This document shows, in pieces, positions 1-11,900 of a DNA stretch of 64,000 nucleotides; within the stretch, counting starts at the first letter, position 1; every line of letters starts with the position of its first letter. The position numbers were made by a program, and so were the translations under genes. The DNA is taken from contig JADILM010000012.1 of NCBI GenBank assembly GCA_016617785.1, forward strand, positions 1 to 64,000, written 5' to 3'. The notes beneath the pieces are model-generated. The model searched no databases. It saw only the letters and a program-made list of their open reading frames with translations, and was not told the origin of the DNA. This DNA comes from Sporobolomyces roseus. Lineage: Eukaryota; Basidiomycota; Microbotryomycetes; Sporidiobolales; Sporidiobolaceae.

Positions 1-1649
1 TTTGACGAGGTAAACCAGACCTGAACTGTAAACAAGCGAATTCGGGTCAGCTACCACTCTAGTAGCCTTCTGTACCACTCTTTATCCCTCCTAGACCGTT
101 CCCATCACTCCAGATAGCGTAGAGAGCGAGATTGAGACTTACTTTCTCAACCTGTCATCAAACAATCAACTCATTCTCCCTCTCTCGACTCTTGCTTATT
201 CATTCGACCTATCCGCCAGCATATCAGAGCAGCCTTCAACGTATCGAGCTTACTCCCAAGCGAGTAGATGCTGTTGTTGAAGAGTGAGATGGTGGGGAAG
301 AGTTTGGGAGATCAAGTTGATTTCTGGGACTTGTACTTGCTATGAGATGCTAGGACTCGTCTGTGATTGATTCCGAGGTGCTGCCCGATCTCATGAGCGG
401 AACAGAAGTGGAGAAAGAGTGAAAGGTGCGACTTCTTTGTTGGCGAGTTTTCTCTCTCTTTCAGAAATCTCGCAACTTTAACGGGTCGTCTCTCCTTCGT
501 TTCTACCTCTTTCTTGTTCTCTCTCGCTCTCTCTTAGTATTTATGTGGTATGGCGTCGACTAGTCCGTCCGTCTGGATCACGTGCACCACCTCCCTCTCT
601 CTCTCGCGGTCTCGTTTCGCATCTTTTCGCATTTTCGACCCTTTTCACCCCATCAAACATCTCCTACATCGATATAAAGAGCACTTTGTTAGTCAAACTC
701 GCCAAGGCGGTCACGATGGTACCAAAACGATTGCGAGATTCCCAAGAACAAAGTTCCCGTTCAAGATTTCGCACCGAACGAGATCCTTCGTCGAACCAAG
801 TTTTTACCCGCAGCTACTCGAAAGACAGTCTCTCTAGCTCGATTTAGTGAGCTCTCTTCGACGGTACTATTCTCGTCCACTCTCTGTTTGAAAGTTCTGC
901 TGTAGAAACCGGTGTCCGACTTTTGCAACTTTTAGGTTTCCGTCGCTTTCACTGACCAAGTCCTCCTGTCCAAAGCCGCTACTCTCTTTCCTTTTCACTT
1001 GAGAGACAGTGGCATAACTAAAGAGCTGCCCTCCACTTGCTGAAAGGCAGTGTTTCCATTCTCTCTTTGACCTCTTTCTCTCTTTTCCTACCTTTACTTT
1101 CCCTAACCCTTTCACTACTAGCTTCCCTCCCTTCTCTGACAGCAGAGACAGTTCGAGTACTCTACAGAACTGAAACTCTTGTCCTCTGTTTCTCAAGCTA
1201 GTTGGTGGGAGCTCCAAAAATAGACTTTTCGCATTTTCAGCTATTTTCTCTACCTTTCGACTCGTCTAGCCTCTTATCCTGACCCTCACACTTTCTCGTC
1301 TCTCTCTCTGTCTTCCCTAGCTCATTCTCACTTTCCCAGCTGTCTCTCTCTATTGAACTAAGGGAGAAGAGATGATTGGTAGATGATGATTGCAAGGAAA
1401 GGCAAGTTTGAGCTACTCTCGTTGAAATGGATTCATTCCTACCACGCCGACTCATGAGTGATATGTAGAGCTGAGTGAGAGTGTGGTGGAAGGGAAGAGG
1501 AAGGAGCTGAAGATGAGTCGAGGTGTCGGAAAATTGCGAGAAGTCGAGAAAGGTTGTGAGTAGAATGAGCGAGTTGATGAATCCAAGCATCACCGTCAGG
1601 TTCAAGAGAGCGTGAGAATTGATTCTGATGGCAGAGAGTGAAGTAGGAG

Positions 1650-3330
1650 CTCACCGGATAGAGATATTGAGCATCTTGACCGAAGAAATTGTAGTTTGAA
1701 CTCGCTCACTTCCTGCTTGTTTCCGTTCGTTGCTTCAATGTGGGTATTCGTCGATCGATCAATTTCGATTTAGCATTGAAGAAAGAACAATCGAGGGAAG
1801 AGTTTTCGTGAGCGATGTGGGTGGAAGGGTGGAAAGATTGCTGAGGGAGTGAAGTGAAAGGGATAATGAGGTAAAGTAGATAGTTTTGAGTCGAGTAAGA
1901 GGAAAGGGAAAGAGAGGGAAGACTCACAAGGATGCATCGAGTGAATCTTTCGAACAATTGATTCCCTTCTCTTCTGTTACTCCACGAGTACAACCTCGTT
2001 CTTGTCCATTACTTCATCAATCAAACTCGTTTGTGGTGAAGATACGAGATCGCATAATTCGCAGGGGAGAAAAGGAGGTGTAGTGATGACGAGTTGGGCG
2101 GAAATGGGTCGATTTGGACTAGAATGAGCTAGAACATTCTCTCATTCAGGTCAGCCGAGTCTGATGAGAATGTGAGAGTATAGGAGAGAGAGGAAGAGAG
2201 TTGGGAAACTCACAGGAGCAAGTGAGGTCGATTCCTACAACTTTCTCTGATTCATGCTGTTTTCTTCTGCCACTCCAACACTTTGTCCTCGTCTCCATTC
2301 CCTCCCTCGCCAATCGTATCCTTCTCTGCTGACGATCTAGAAAAGCTGATTTGAGAGGGGCTTGGGGAAGGTGACGGAAAGAAGTTGCTAAGCGAAGATG
2401 AGCGGTCGGTGAAAGTCGAGTAGCAAATGAGCTAGACGATTCACTCGTTTGGGTCAGCCAAGTAGAAGAGATAGAGAAGTATCGAGGAGAGCAAAGGGGA
2501 GAGGGTTGGAGCTTACTAGAGTGAATAGCGTGGACTTTTGACTCATTCTCAGATATTCCCTTTTCTTCCGCTACTCGACGAGCTTCAGTGCGTTCTGATT
2601 CCTTCTTGCGCCATCATGATCCTCCTCTTAAGCTAATTCAGGTATACTGATTCGACACGAGAACGGACGAGGTGAAGTGATTGGTGAATCTGCGAACATT
2701 GCTAAAGTCGGAGGAGATGCTGGTGAAATCAAGTAAGATGGTCGATCAAAGGGACGGGTGGTGGAAAGAAGGAATAAAAGAGTGAGTGAGAGCAAGGAGA
2801 AAGGAAGGGGGAACTCACCGATGCTAGTAAAGTAGAATTTGCACTTTGCGGCAATCCATTCCCGTTTCCTGCTCCCTCTCAACGAGTTCCAACACGTTTA
2901 AATTCGTTCTTGCACCATTCATATTTGCTTCTTGTTGTGATCCGGTAACGCGGATTCAATACCAGACTAGAGGAGATCAAGGAAGAAGAGTTTGTGCGAA
3001 AATGAGTATAGTTGAAAAAGTCGAGGGTGAGATGAGCTGTAACTGTAGAATCAAAGAGGGGGATGGTCATCAGTACCCATGTAAAGCGAATGGAGATAAA
3101 GGAGATCCGACCAGTGGAGTGTAAAGAGTTGTGGGTGGTGTCTCCGAAACGAATGAATCTCCTCCGAGTGAAACCGATTCAGCCGAGTCTGTCTACTTCG
3201 CCCAAGCATTCCAAGCAGCTGTGATAGATGATCTAGCGAAAGAGAGAGCCTCCAGAGCTAGTGTAGCGAGTATTGGGAGAGAGTGAATGTGAGTGATAGC
3301 TATTACATAGCGACAAAAAGAGTTAGCTTC
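1650..3330 (-). repeat. degenerate tandem array, about 300-bp units
   Basis: At about 1655, 1930, 2212, 2513 and 2815 (plus-strand coordinates) the same pattern recurs. On the minus strand an exon-like stretch of about 100 bp ends in a donor-like GTGAG or GTAAGC, and inside it lies a recurring block resembling ACTCGTGGAGTAACAGAAG then AAGGGAAT. A second shared block, GAGCTAGA..TTC..TCAGCC on the plus strand, recurs at 2128 and 2431, 303 bp apart. A weaker trace is at about 3310. Copies differ by many substitutions and small indels, and the frame that is open in one copy is stopped in others (for example 2815-2900). It looks like an old tandem duplication of an exon-intron unit that has decayed. 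The origin is not recognised. Confidence 0.55.
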
Positions 3331-3994
3331 GATCTTGCACCACCAGGATCCTTCCTTATATCCTTCCTATCCATCTACCCCTTTACTCTTGCAATCCGAG
3401 AGAGTAGAGGGAAAGTTGATCTCACCTTTCGAAACTTGAATCTCTCCAACTCGCTATAGCTATGATAGCGCTTCCTTCTTTAGCTCATCTTGTCCTTGCT
3501 AATTGTGGCGATGCTGCTGTGTAGGCGATAGAGTTACTAGATGAGGTGGTGAAGCGAGAGAGTTGAAGGAGAGAATCAGAGAGCAAAACGAATCGCTCTA
3601 TCTCTCTTCGTCTACCTCATTTTGAGGGGAGCTGACTATGCATTAGTACTAAGTAAAGTACTCTCTACACGATAGGGCATCTTGTGAGAAGTATTATTGA
3701 GAAAAGTTTCGATTCCAGCATTTCCTTCCACAAAAACACTTACAGCTCTCTCCCGTCCACTCCAATCGATCCCGGTCCTTCGCTAGTGTATAGATATAGA
3801 TAGTAGAGAGCGGTGGTGCTTACGACGTGCACCAGAGGATTAGATGAGAGGGGGAAAAACGAATCCAGAGAGTCGCAATGTCGACTTTTACAAAAACGAC
3901 GACAGTCAATTTCTGAGGCCTTATGTTTGATGAGAAGATAGACTAGATGCTTACAGGAACTACGAGAGTACGACAGCTAGAGTGGAATAGGTCG

Positions 3995-4022
3995 AACCTA
4001 ATATTTTCGAAAATATTAGGTT
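3995..4022. repeat. perfect 28-bp palindrome
   Basis: The left half AACCTAATATTTTC is followed directly by its exact reverse complement GAAAATATTAGGTT with no spacer. The flanks pair for two further bases after one mismatch. It is much more AT-rich than the surrounding sequence. It could be a binding site for a dimeric protein, a cruciform, or the joined ends of a lost mobile element. Confidence 0.85.
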
Positions 4023-5030
4023 TGAGCCCCCTGCACAACACAGAGCATGAAACGAAGTGGGTAAGTGTTGTAGTCTATACGGTCAAGCCAGGGGAGGCCC
4101 AAAGAATGGGCAAAAACGAGATGGTGAAGCGTGAGATGTACTCGAAAAATGAACATTTTCCAACTTCTTCCCATCAATGTAGATCCACATCACTGAAGGT
4201 TCTGATACATCATCGAGGTACTGTAGAGACTATAACACCGAAGAGGGGAAGTTAAGATGCGAGACGGGAGAGGAAAGAGCGAAAGAGTGAACTGACTTTG
4301 CTCCAACGAGTTCTCTGGAGATCCCACACTGCTCCCGGTACTCACAAACTGTCTCAACGGTACTAGATGAATCCTAGAGTGAGCAAGAGACAAAGGAAAG
4401 AAGAGTGGAGAGGAACGAGTTGAAGAGGTCTCGTCAGCGAATCTCTCCCACCTCGCTTGGAGCACTGTAGATAAGCGGAGTGTTTACCGGATCAATCTAG
4501 AGTCCCCCTTGCATGCTCTGAATTCATCTGAGAGGTTGAGGAAAGCGTTGAATGCGAGTGACGATCGATTTGAAAGAGTTGAGAATCGAACTACTTGGAA
4601 CGGTTCGAGTGTTGACCGGAGTGACTCGTACGGGTAGTAGAGCTGTTTGGTGAGCGGTAGAGAGGGAGTACAAGTCGTAGTGGAAGGGAAGCGAGAGAAG
4701 TGGGTCTCGACCTCGAATCGCATCTCTCAACGAAACCTCCACAACCTCGCTCTCTCACTCTCAGGTAGGTCAATAGCAGGGTAGCGGTCACTAGGAGACC
4801 ACGACAGTGCACTGGCGTCGTTGCAGCGCAAAGCCGAAGTCTCGCCCGAATCCGGCCGGGAACAAAATGTGGGGTCCGAACGACAAAAATGGATCTACTC
4901 GACGATCTCGACGTTCTAGCGAAGATCCCTCGAGATGCAATGGGCTCCCGGGGCCTCTCATGACCTGACAGGAGTCACGGGTCAGTAGCGTGATGTGGGA
5001 GCCGCGAAAGTCGGGTCGAACGATTTCGGA

Positions 5031-5053
5031 TATAATTTGGGTCCCAAATTATA
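5031..5053. repeat. 23-bp inverted repeat with 1-base centre
   Basis: TATAATTTGGG (5031-5041), a single T, then CCCAAATTATA (5043-5053) form a perfect inverted repeat. Another imperfect inverted repeat (GACCTGAC / GTCACGGGTC) lies about 65 bp upstream at roughly 4960-4984. No gene is close enough to assign a role. Confidence 0.8.
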
Positions 5054-5487
5054 CGTGTCTATAGTTAGAGAAACGCTCGACTGGGCGTGATCAGCTCGTG
5101 GCAAATTCAAGATGTGACTGGGAGTGAGAAGAAAGGATGTCAGTCAAAGGCGGTTCGTCGTGATCTTTCGTTTCGAAAACTTTCTCTTCCAAGCCGGATG
5201 CTGATCCTAGCTCACTCTCCCTCTTAGAAACAGTGAATGGATGACGAGTCTCTGTTGCGGACTTTGTGAAAAGCGTTGACTCGAGAATTGCAAGGAAACC
5301 ATTTCGAAAGTTGCGAAAAGAGTTCGAATATGAGTACAGAAGCAGATTTTGGTCAAGCTGATCGAGCTGAGTCAGACAATACAGGTGAACCGTGAGTAGA
5401 ACAATGCCGAAGAGCGTGATACTAAAGCTCACAAGCTAGCGGAATGAATTTTTGTCATGTTTCGAAGAATCGTTCGTTTGTCGGGGT

Positions 5488-5830
5488 TCACTCCTTCTCG
5501 TCAATTTTCGCGCTCTGATAAGAGCAACGAGTTTCGAGGAGTCGCTCTAGATCAAGGATTTGCTGACGTTGAGCTTCAATATTGGCTTTGAGATTGACAA
5601 TGGTCGATTTTGCTTCTTCGAGCTCGTCGTCTTTGCGTTGCTATCTCCTGCGAAGGAGAATTCAGCCCGCACATTGTGACGATCATGAGAGATCGCACTT
5701 GAGCCTCATTTTCCACCTTGCGTCGCTCGTGAGCCTCATTACAGGTCTCTTCGAAGTCGGCGATGATTTTGTCAGTCCATTCAATGAGATCTTGCTCCCA
5801 GGTATCTCAATCGAAGTCTGGTTGACTCAT
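5488..5830 (-). pseudogene. coiled-coil gene fragment with in-frame stop
   Basis: Read on the minus strand from the ATG at 5828-5830, the frame begins MSQPDFD, meets TGA as codon 8, and then stays open through a helical, charged stretch (WEQDLIEWTDKIIADFEE and onward). A 58-bp intron (5641-5698; donor GTGCGATC, acceptor GAGATAG) joins it in phase to DDELEEAKSTIVNLKANIEA and a further heptad-like segment ending ...KIDEKE and TGA at 5488-5490. The second exon is 51 codons including the stop. The coiled-coil pattern across the splice argues that this was coding. The early stop suggests a decayed gene, but the real 5' part may instead be an upstream exon spliced to the TTGAG or GGGAG acceptor just after the TGA. 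The protein family is not recognised. It lies head-to-head with the Kch1-like gene. Confidence 0.4.
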
Positions 5831-6121
5831 CGATCCACTAGGCTGAATCTTGAAGCGAAAGTGAATGGTAAGAGACGAACCTTTTCAAGTTGATGAAAGG
5901 GAACAAAGCAACTCAGCCTCCACCCTCTCCATTCTTACTTGATCGCGTCTCTAATCAGCTCAAAAGATACTCTACTACCTCGCTATCAACCTCCAACTAC
6001 TCCCCGATCAATCCCTCAACCAAAAGAGAGATCGTCCAACAAGTCGCGTTTCCCTTCTCACCTCTCCCTCCTCAACTCACAAGCACAAGGACACTAGAGG
6101 TAGAGAGATAGAATAACAAGG

Positions 6122-8727
6122 ATGTGCTGTACGGGAGCTCAATGGAAGCGTGAAGTCGTTCCAGATCACAAGGTACGTAACAAATTCTCCTCTCTCTACG
6201 CGCTATCAGAGAAATGGGGGAGCAATTAGAGGGGAGGTAGGATAGTATGGAGCTATTCAGAGAGGCGATCAGGCGATCAGAGGAGCTGGAGAGGAGGAAA
6301 AAAGGAAAAGTCCGAAATGGGGAGGAACCGACACTCGTACAGAGGCTAGCTGGGAAGGGCTGAATGGGATGGTACAGATGGGCTGAGAGAAGGAAAGAAA
6401 GGAGAACAGGCGGAAGAGAATCGGACTTCTTAGCAATTCATTTCGCAAGATTCCCCTTTCGCACTCGAAACTGACTCAATCATTACAGTTCGACTTTATC
6501 GACGTCAAAGAGTTTCATTCAAGATCTTGCGGTACTCAACTTCAGTAAGTCCCGTTTCGCTCCACCTTTGTTAACCCGAAGAACTCACGAAAAAGAAATA
6601 GGTATGGCTGGTGTTGGATCCTATTCATCAAATCGATCGCAGTCTACGTCGCCGATATCTACACTCTCGTCGCTCTCCTCGCATCGAATCGGTGGGCTGC
6701 ATCAATCTTACAATCTGAAGCTGCTCAAGGAGATGGAGCGTCAAGTAACGTTCTCGAAGTTCCATTCTCCGTTAGTTCTCCCCTTCCTCTCTTTCTCCCA
6801 ACTTTCATCAACTCACATTCAGCTTCCCATAGATCGGTAAATGGATCTTCTTCGGATGTATCATCTTCTCTTTCCTCCTCCTCTTGTGGGAAGCGAGAAA
6901 AGCTCGAGCAATCGTCAAGTCTCGAGATATCTCCTACGCCTTCACCAATGTCATGTCACAGAATTGGTACGCTCTCAGGAGTTACAATCACTTCTGTTTC
7001 TTCTGTCAGATCGACAATTCAAAGAAGAAGAAAGATGAATTCGCTTTCTTCATTTTCTTCACTTTCAAAGGTAAAGCTCTCCCTCTTCTCTCTCCTCAAA
7101 CACCACTGACAGACTCTAAATAGGTTGGAAGAGATTACTGCTAGCGGACGCACCTCGTCAAGTAATCAACGCGATCACTCTCTACTCGTTCGGAAAATCC
7201 GAAAACTTCACTACCGACCTTTCAGTCTACTTCTCCGGTTCAATCCTGAAAGACGGTGTCATCGTAACGATGGTGTTTACGACGGTCATGTGGATTGGTT
7301 CGGCGTTATTATTGTTGATCGCTGCGTTCATGTATGTTCCGTTGTTGTGTTATATTCAAGGGAATTTGAAGGAGTATTGTTGTCACAAGGTCGATAAACG
7401 GTCAGTCCTCGCTCTCACTATATCCTCAACTCGAGACGAACGAAGAAACTGATTCCGCTTCATCCCTTTTCTCAAACTTCCAACTTTTCGACTCTGCCTC
7501 CTTCGACCGATTCACCCTCATCCTCGCTTTTCGTCCGCTTCGAACTTTTCCACTCTCTACTCCTTACACACGCACTTCCTCCCCACTTCTCTTGTACCAT
7601 CTACCGCATCCTCTCCACCCCAAACTTTCGCAACCTCCTCTTCTCTCTTTCTCAACACCGATTCTTCTCAACCTCCCATTCCCATCCTTCGTCACCGAAC
7701 TCCTCATATCGATCACTCCAAACCCTCTTCACTCGCTGCGCTCGCATTCGACAAACTCCACGCCCAAACTTCCGACTGCACCAATTTCGCAAACAGTATC
7801 GCCGAATTGATGAAACGCAAGAATCGCAAACGACTCGCGAAAGAAGCTGAAATCGCTCGAAAGGAAGCAAGAGGCGACTTCTCTCACCTCAAAGATCGGA
7901 AAACTGGCAAGCTCACCGCCGCACCTCTCCCTCAACCGACTCTGCCCAAAATCGGTTTCAACGACGATCTCTACTCCGACTCTGGTTCGAACGCTGGTGG
8001 TCATTACCCTCCTCAAAAGAACAACAACATTCCTTATGGTTACCCACCACCTCCTTCCCTCTCGAATCGAAACATCTATCCATACGCATCTTCCGATTCT
8101 GAATCCCTTCATTCCATCCCCGCTCACCCTTCCCACGCCCTTCAGGCTTCACATCGAAACGGTTCTTACGCCGATTCGATTCATTCGACAGATGGTTTGA
8201 CGGCAATGGCAGCTCCATTCGGTTACTCTTCGGAATCTTCGACTCAACTCGTCGGTCCCGATGGAAGAATCCTTCGAGCACCGAGTTATCGAACGATGCC
8301 GAGCGAACAATCACTCACTGGATTAGCGGGAAACGGTGGAGAGTGGGACGAGAAGTATGGATCGAGTAGTTATCCAGAATTCGATCGAACTGGAACTCCG
8401 AAACCTGCGAGAGCGATGAACGGAGGAGGACATCGACAAGATTCGATCGATTCATTCAGTGGGAATGGAAATGGGAACGCGAGTGGTTTAGGTTATGCGA
8501 AAGGAATGAGTTGGGAGAATCAACCTCAACCTCAGCAACAGCAGTATGGAGGAGGATGGGAGGAAAGTCATGGTGGATACCCTCAACAGCAACAGCAGTA
8601 TTATGGATATCAAGAGGAGGAGTTGAGAGCTCCTTCGAGAAATCAATCTAGAGGACCTCAACCTTCTTCGCGCGATGATCGGAACAACATGGCGGGTAGA
8701 GGATGGGGAGGAGGGTATGGACGGTGA
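6122..8727 (+). CDS. KCH1: Kch1/Prm6-family low-affinity K+ transporter
   Basis: Six exons: 6122-6172, 6489-6544, 6602-6770, 6833-7070, 7124-7400, 7797-8727, giving 573 residues. The first intron (316 bp) and last intron (396 bp) are long for this window. The N-terminal half has the Kch1/Prm6 fungal membrane-protein pattern: MCCTGAQWKREVVPDHKF, hydrophobic segments WILFIKSIAVYVADIYTLVALL and WIFFGCIIFSFLLLLW, the signature FKGWKRLLLADAPRQVINA, and further membrane segments up to VPLLCYIQGNLKEYCCHKVDKR. In yeasts this family mediates low-affinity potassium uptake linked to calcium signalling in the pheromone or ER-stress response. The last exon adds about 310 hydrophilic residues, beginning with a basic RKNRKRLAKEAE segment and ending in Gln-, Gly- and Ser-rich sequence with CAG/CAA runs; this is probably a cytosolic tail. 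The family call rests on remembered motifs, and the join over the last intron is the least certain step. Confidence 0.82.
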
Positions 8728-8985
8728 TGAGCTAGAGACAGAGAGAGAAGCTGGTTACTTCTCGCTGTTCCTTGTAGTACTTTCCTCTCTTTATATTGTT
8801 TCCAACTTGTACTTTTAGCGCAAACTCTCTCACTCTCGTCTTCGAGAATTGAGCAACAGAATCTCTATCGTTGTCGTGAGAGAGTAATAGATATGACATA
8901 CGCAAAGAAAGCAAGATCGTGATTAAGAGGAAAACAGAACAAAGAAAGACGAAGGAGACAGATTGATAGGGGTAAAAATAGGGTA

Positions 8986-11900
8986 TCATTGTTGTTGTTG
9001 TGTTTGTTGATGCAAAACTCGATCGAGTTGATCGACTCGTTGCTGTCGTTCGTGAGCTCCATCGACTTGCTCGTTGAGAGTTCTGCGAAAAAACAACTTA
9101 TTCGACATCAACAGACTGACTAAGCAAGAGAACAGTAAGGAGAGGACTCACTTGATGATAGATTGAAGTTCGGCGACTCGTTCCTTCGCTCCCTGCCTCT
9201 CCCTCTTGACTTTCTCCTCGGCAGCTCTGCACCTATTCTCAAGTTCCCTAAATCTCGCTTCCCATTTCCCTTCCGCCTGACCAATCTTCAATCTCATCTC
9301 ACCCAGCTTGTCTTCCGCATCTTTGAGTTGAGTTTGAGTAGCGGTGAGACGGCGTTCTAGAGAAGCGGCTCGAGATTGAGCAGAAGTGAGTCGAGCTTGG
9401 AGAGCGGCTTCGGCGGCAGGATTGGGAGATCGTGGGATAGAAGGAGATCCAGTGACAGACGAAGAGCGTCGAAGTTGTAGAAGCTGATCTTGAAGTTCTG
9501 CGACGGTATTCTGTTTTTCATTCGAAACGAGTCAATTTCGCAAACTCTCGTAAAGTAAACGAAGAGAGAACGCACCTGAGCTTGTTGTAGCTCGAGCGTC
9601 CGTTGCTGAACCCGAGTTCTCCATTGCTTCTGACTTTCCGTAGCCGTTTTCAACCCAGTCTCGAATCGATCAATCTGCTTCATCCTCGCTTCTTGCTGCT
9701 TCTTGAGCGATCTGTATGACGAACTGTCGATTAGCTTACGTGTTTAAGGCTAAGAGAGAGCTCGAAACGTACGATAGTTGATCGGTGAAACGATTGTCTA
9801 CTTCTTTGACTCTCCTTTCGAACGAAGACTGAATGAGTGAAACCGCTTTCAATCGTTCGAGTAATCGATTGTGGAAGGCTCCAAAGTCGTTGAAAGGTTT
9901 CGGAGAGTCTTGTAGCGAAGGAGAAGACATGGCTTTGCGCTGTTTACTCAGATCCAGTATCAGCTCCGAGTTTCGTCAGAGAAATGGGGGGAAACTCACC
10001 TTGTCGACGGAAGAGATACGTTCCATGTATTCGTAGACGGTGAGAAGAAGAGTGTTGCGCTCATTGACCATATCTCGATAGCCATTCTCAGTTTTGCTCA
10101 GCGCTCGATGATCCGTCGAAAGTTGATCTTCGAGCATTCGCAATCGATCCCGGGCGGAAGAGAGCTCAGTTTGCGTCTCTCGAAGGGTCTGCAGGTACGA
10201 GGATAGTCAGTCGGATTGGCAGGCAGTAGAACGAGGAGAGTGAGCGAACCTTGGAAGAGATTTCGTGTTTGTCGGAGAGAGCGAGTCGAGTTTGAGTTTG
10301 AGAAGCGACTTGAGCGGTGAGTTCTCGGTTACCAGATTGCTGTAAGAGGGAGTGCGAAGCTTCAACAGCGGCTCAGATCGTAGCTGAGTCCTTCTCCGAC
10401 TTACGAGAGTAGTAACTTCCAATTCCAACTTTCTCACAGCTCTAATCTTGTCCTCAACCTCCTGCCTCAACTCCTCGACTTCCCCTTGAGCACGAGCAAA
10501 GTCCCTCTTCGCCCTATCGACCTCGAGATCCAATGCGAATTTGTCGGTGTTTGCGTTTTCACCTTGACGTCTCAGAGACTTGAGAGCGGTTTGAAGTGAT
10601 TCGAGGTCATCTTCGCGAGTGCCGAGGAGGGTGCGAAGGTGCTTGACATCGTTCTGAGATGCTCGGAGATCCTGCGTGGCCCAGCATCCCGCTTTAGTCA
10701 AGCGAAGTTCGAGCGACAGAGGGAATGCAAACGCACAGCTTCCAGTTCTTCCAATTCCTTCCTATGTCGCTTCTCGTTCTCTTCATTCTCCATCCTATAC
10801 CTCTCCTCATCAGCATCCCTCTCATCCTCTTCTTTCTTGAGTGCCTCCATGATCTCCTCCGCCTCTCTCTGCAATTTCCTCTTTTCCTCCTCATCTTTCC
10901 GAGATTGTTCGACGAGCTTGGCGTTGTGTAGGGCGAGATCTTCAACTTTTGAGCGTAGGAATGTCGATTCAGTAGTAGCGGATTCATGTTGGATCGTGAC
11001 TTCGGAGAGTTTGGCTTTCGAAGTTGAAAGTTTCTGTAGTTCGCTCTCTCGATGATCAGCTTCTTTCATTCGGATCATAAGAGGACAGAACGTACATCTT
11101 TGAGAGTGATGACGACTTGATCATGAACAGATTGCTTGTCTTCCAACTCCTTCTCGACCGCTTTGAGTTCGCTATCGAGATCCGATACTTCTTTATCCCT
11201 CGTATCGAGTTCCTCCTCAAGCGTGAAGATCTGAGCTCCAAGCTATAGACTCATACGAGATGAGTCAGCTCAACCCGATAGAAATGAACGAAGGGAGTGC
11301 TCACCTTTTGAAGATCGTGAGTGAGCGCATCAATCTCTTCATCACTCGTTGCCAATTCAGCTTTCCGATCCGTCAACTCTTGCACCAGCTGTTCGACCTT
11401 GTCCGCCAGTTCCTGTACATCGTTCTCTCTCTCTTCAAGGATCTGAGAGTAGGGGAGCTCATCAGCTCGATTCACAGTTCAACCTGACGAGGATCTCAGA
11501 CTCACATCCTTCGCTTCCCTCTCGGCCTGTCTCGCGCCCTCAACTTCTTGCCTCCATTCCTCATCGACCCTCTCTGCCAACTCTTTCAATTCCTGATCTT
11601 TCTCATCGAGTTCCGCCAACAACTCCTCAATCTCCCTCTCTTTCTCGTCCAGTTTCGTCTTGGTCTCCTCCAGTTCGAGAGACAGTGATGTCGATCGATC
11701 TCGGTAGGCGTCGAGTTCCTACACTCACAACGAGGGATTAGCTCTCGAAAGGAGAAAGTGCGAATGAGGAAGAATGAAAACTCACCCTCTCTAATTCCTC
11801 TCGACTCATCTCTTCACCTTCAGCACTTCGTTTCCCTTCCCTCCTCTCGATCCTTCTCATCGCAACGTCCAGTTCATTCTCCACCGCGTTTAGATCTTGT

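Larger units (their letters stand above)
1..5487. other. gene-poor region with decayed repeats
   Basis: No reading frame here shows a recognisable domain, and the longest frames (about 100-116 codons at 545-847 + and 867-1217 -) have the low-complexity Ser/Arg/Glu composition of translated CT/GA-rich DNA. The stretch 1650-3330 contains a degenerate tandem array, described separately. Two palindromes lie at 3995-4022 and 5031-5053. A spliced minus-strand frame can be drawn through 5091-5461 (donor-like GTGAGC at about 5430, acceptor-like ACTCAG at about 5370), but neither splice phase gives a convincing protein. The region could hold non-coding transcripts, dead genes or a long regulatory interval; the sequence alone does not decide. 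Confidence 0.5.

Noticed and set aside
545..847. Two overlapping plus-strand frames of 95-100 codons near the left end
   Set aside because: They overlap in different frames, have Ser/Arg-rich low-complexity content, no domain and no supported splice partners.
867..1217. Minus-strand 116-codon frame with Lys/Gly-rich start
   Set aside because: No recognisable domain, ends in ordinary GA-rich sequence, and nothing around it forms further exons.
5091..5461. Spliced minus-strand frame with a good-looking donor and acceptor
   Set aside because: The two possible splice phases give either a Ser-rich 60-residue peptide or no join. It may be only the 3' flank of the fragment at 5488-5830.
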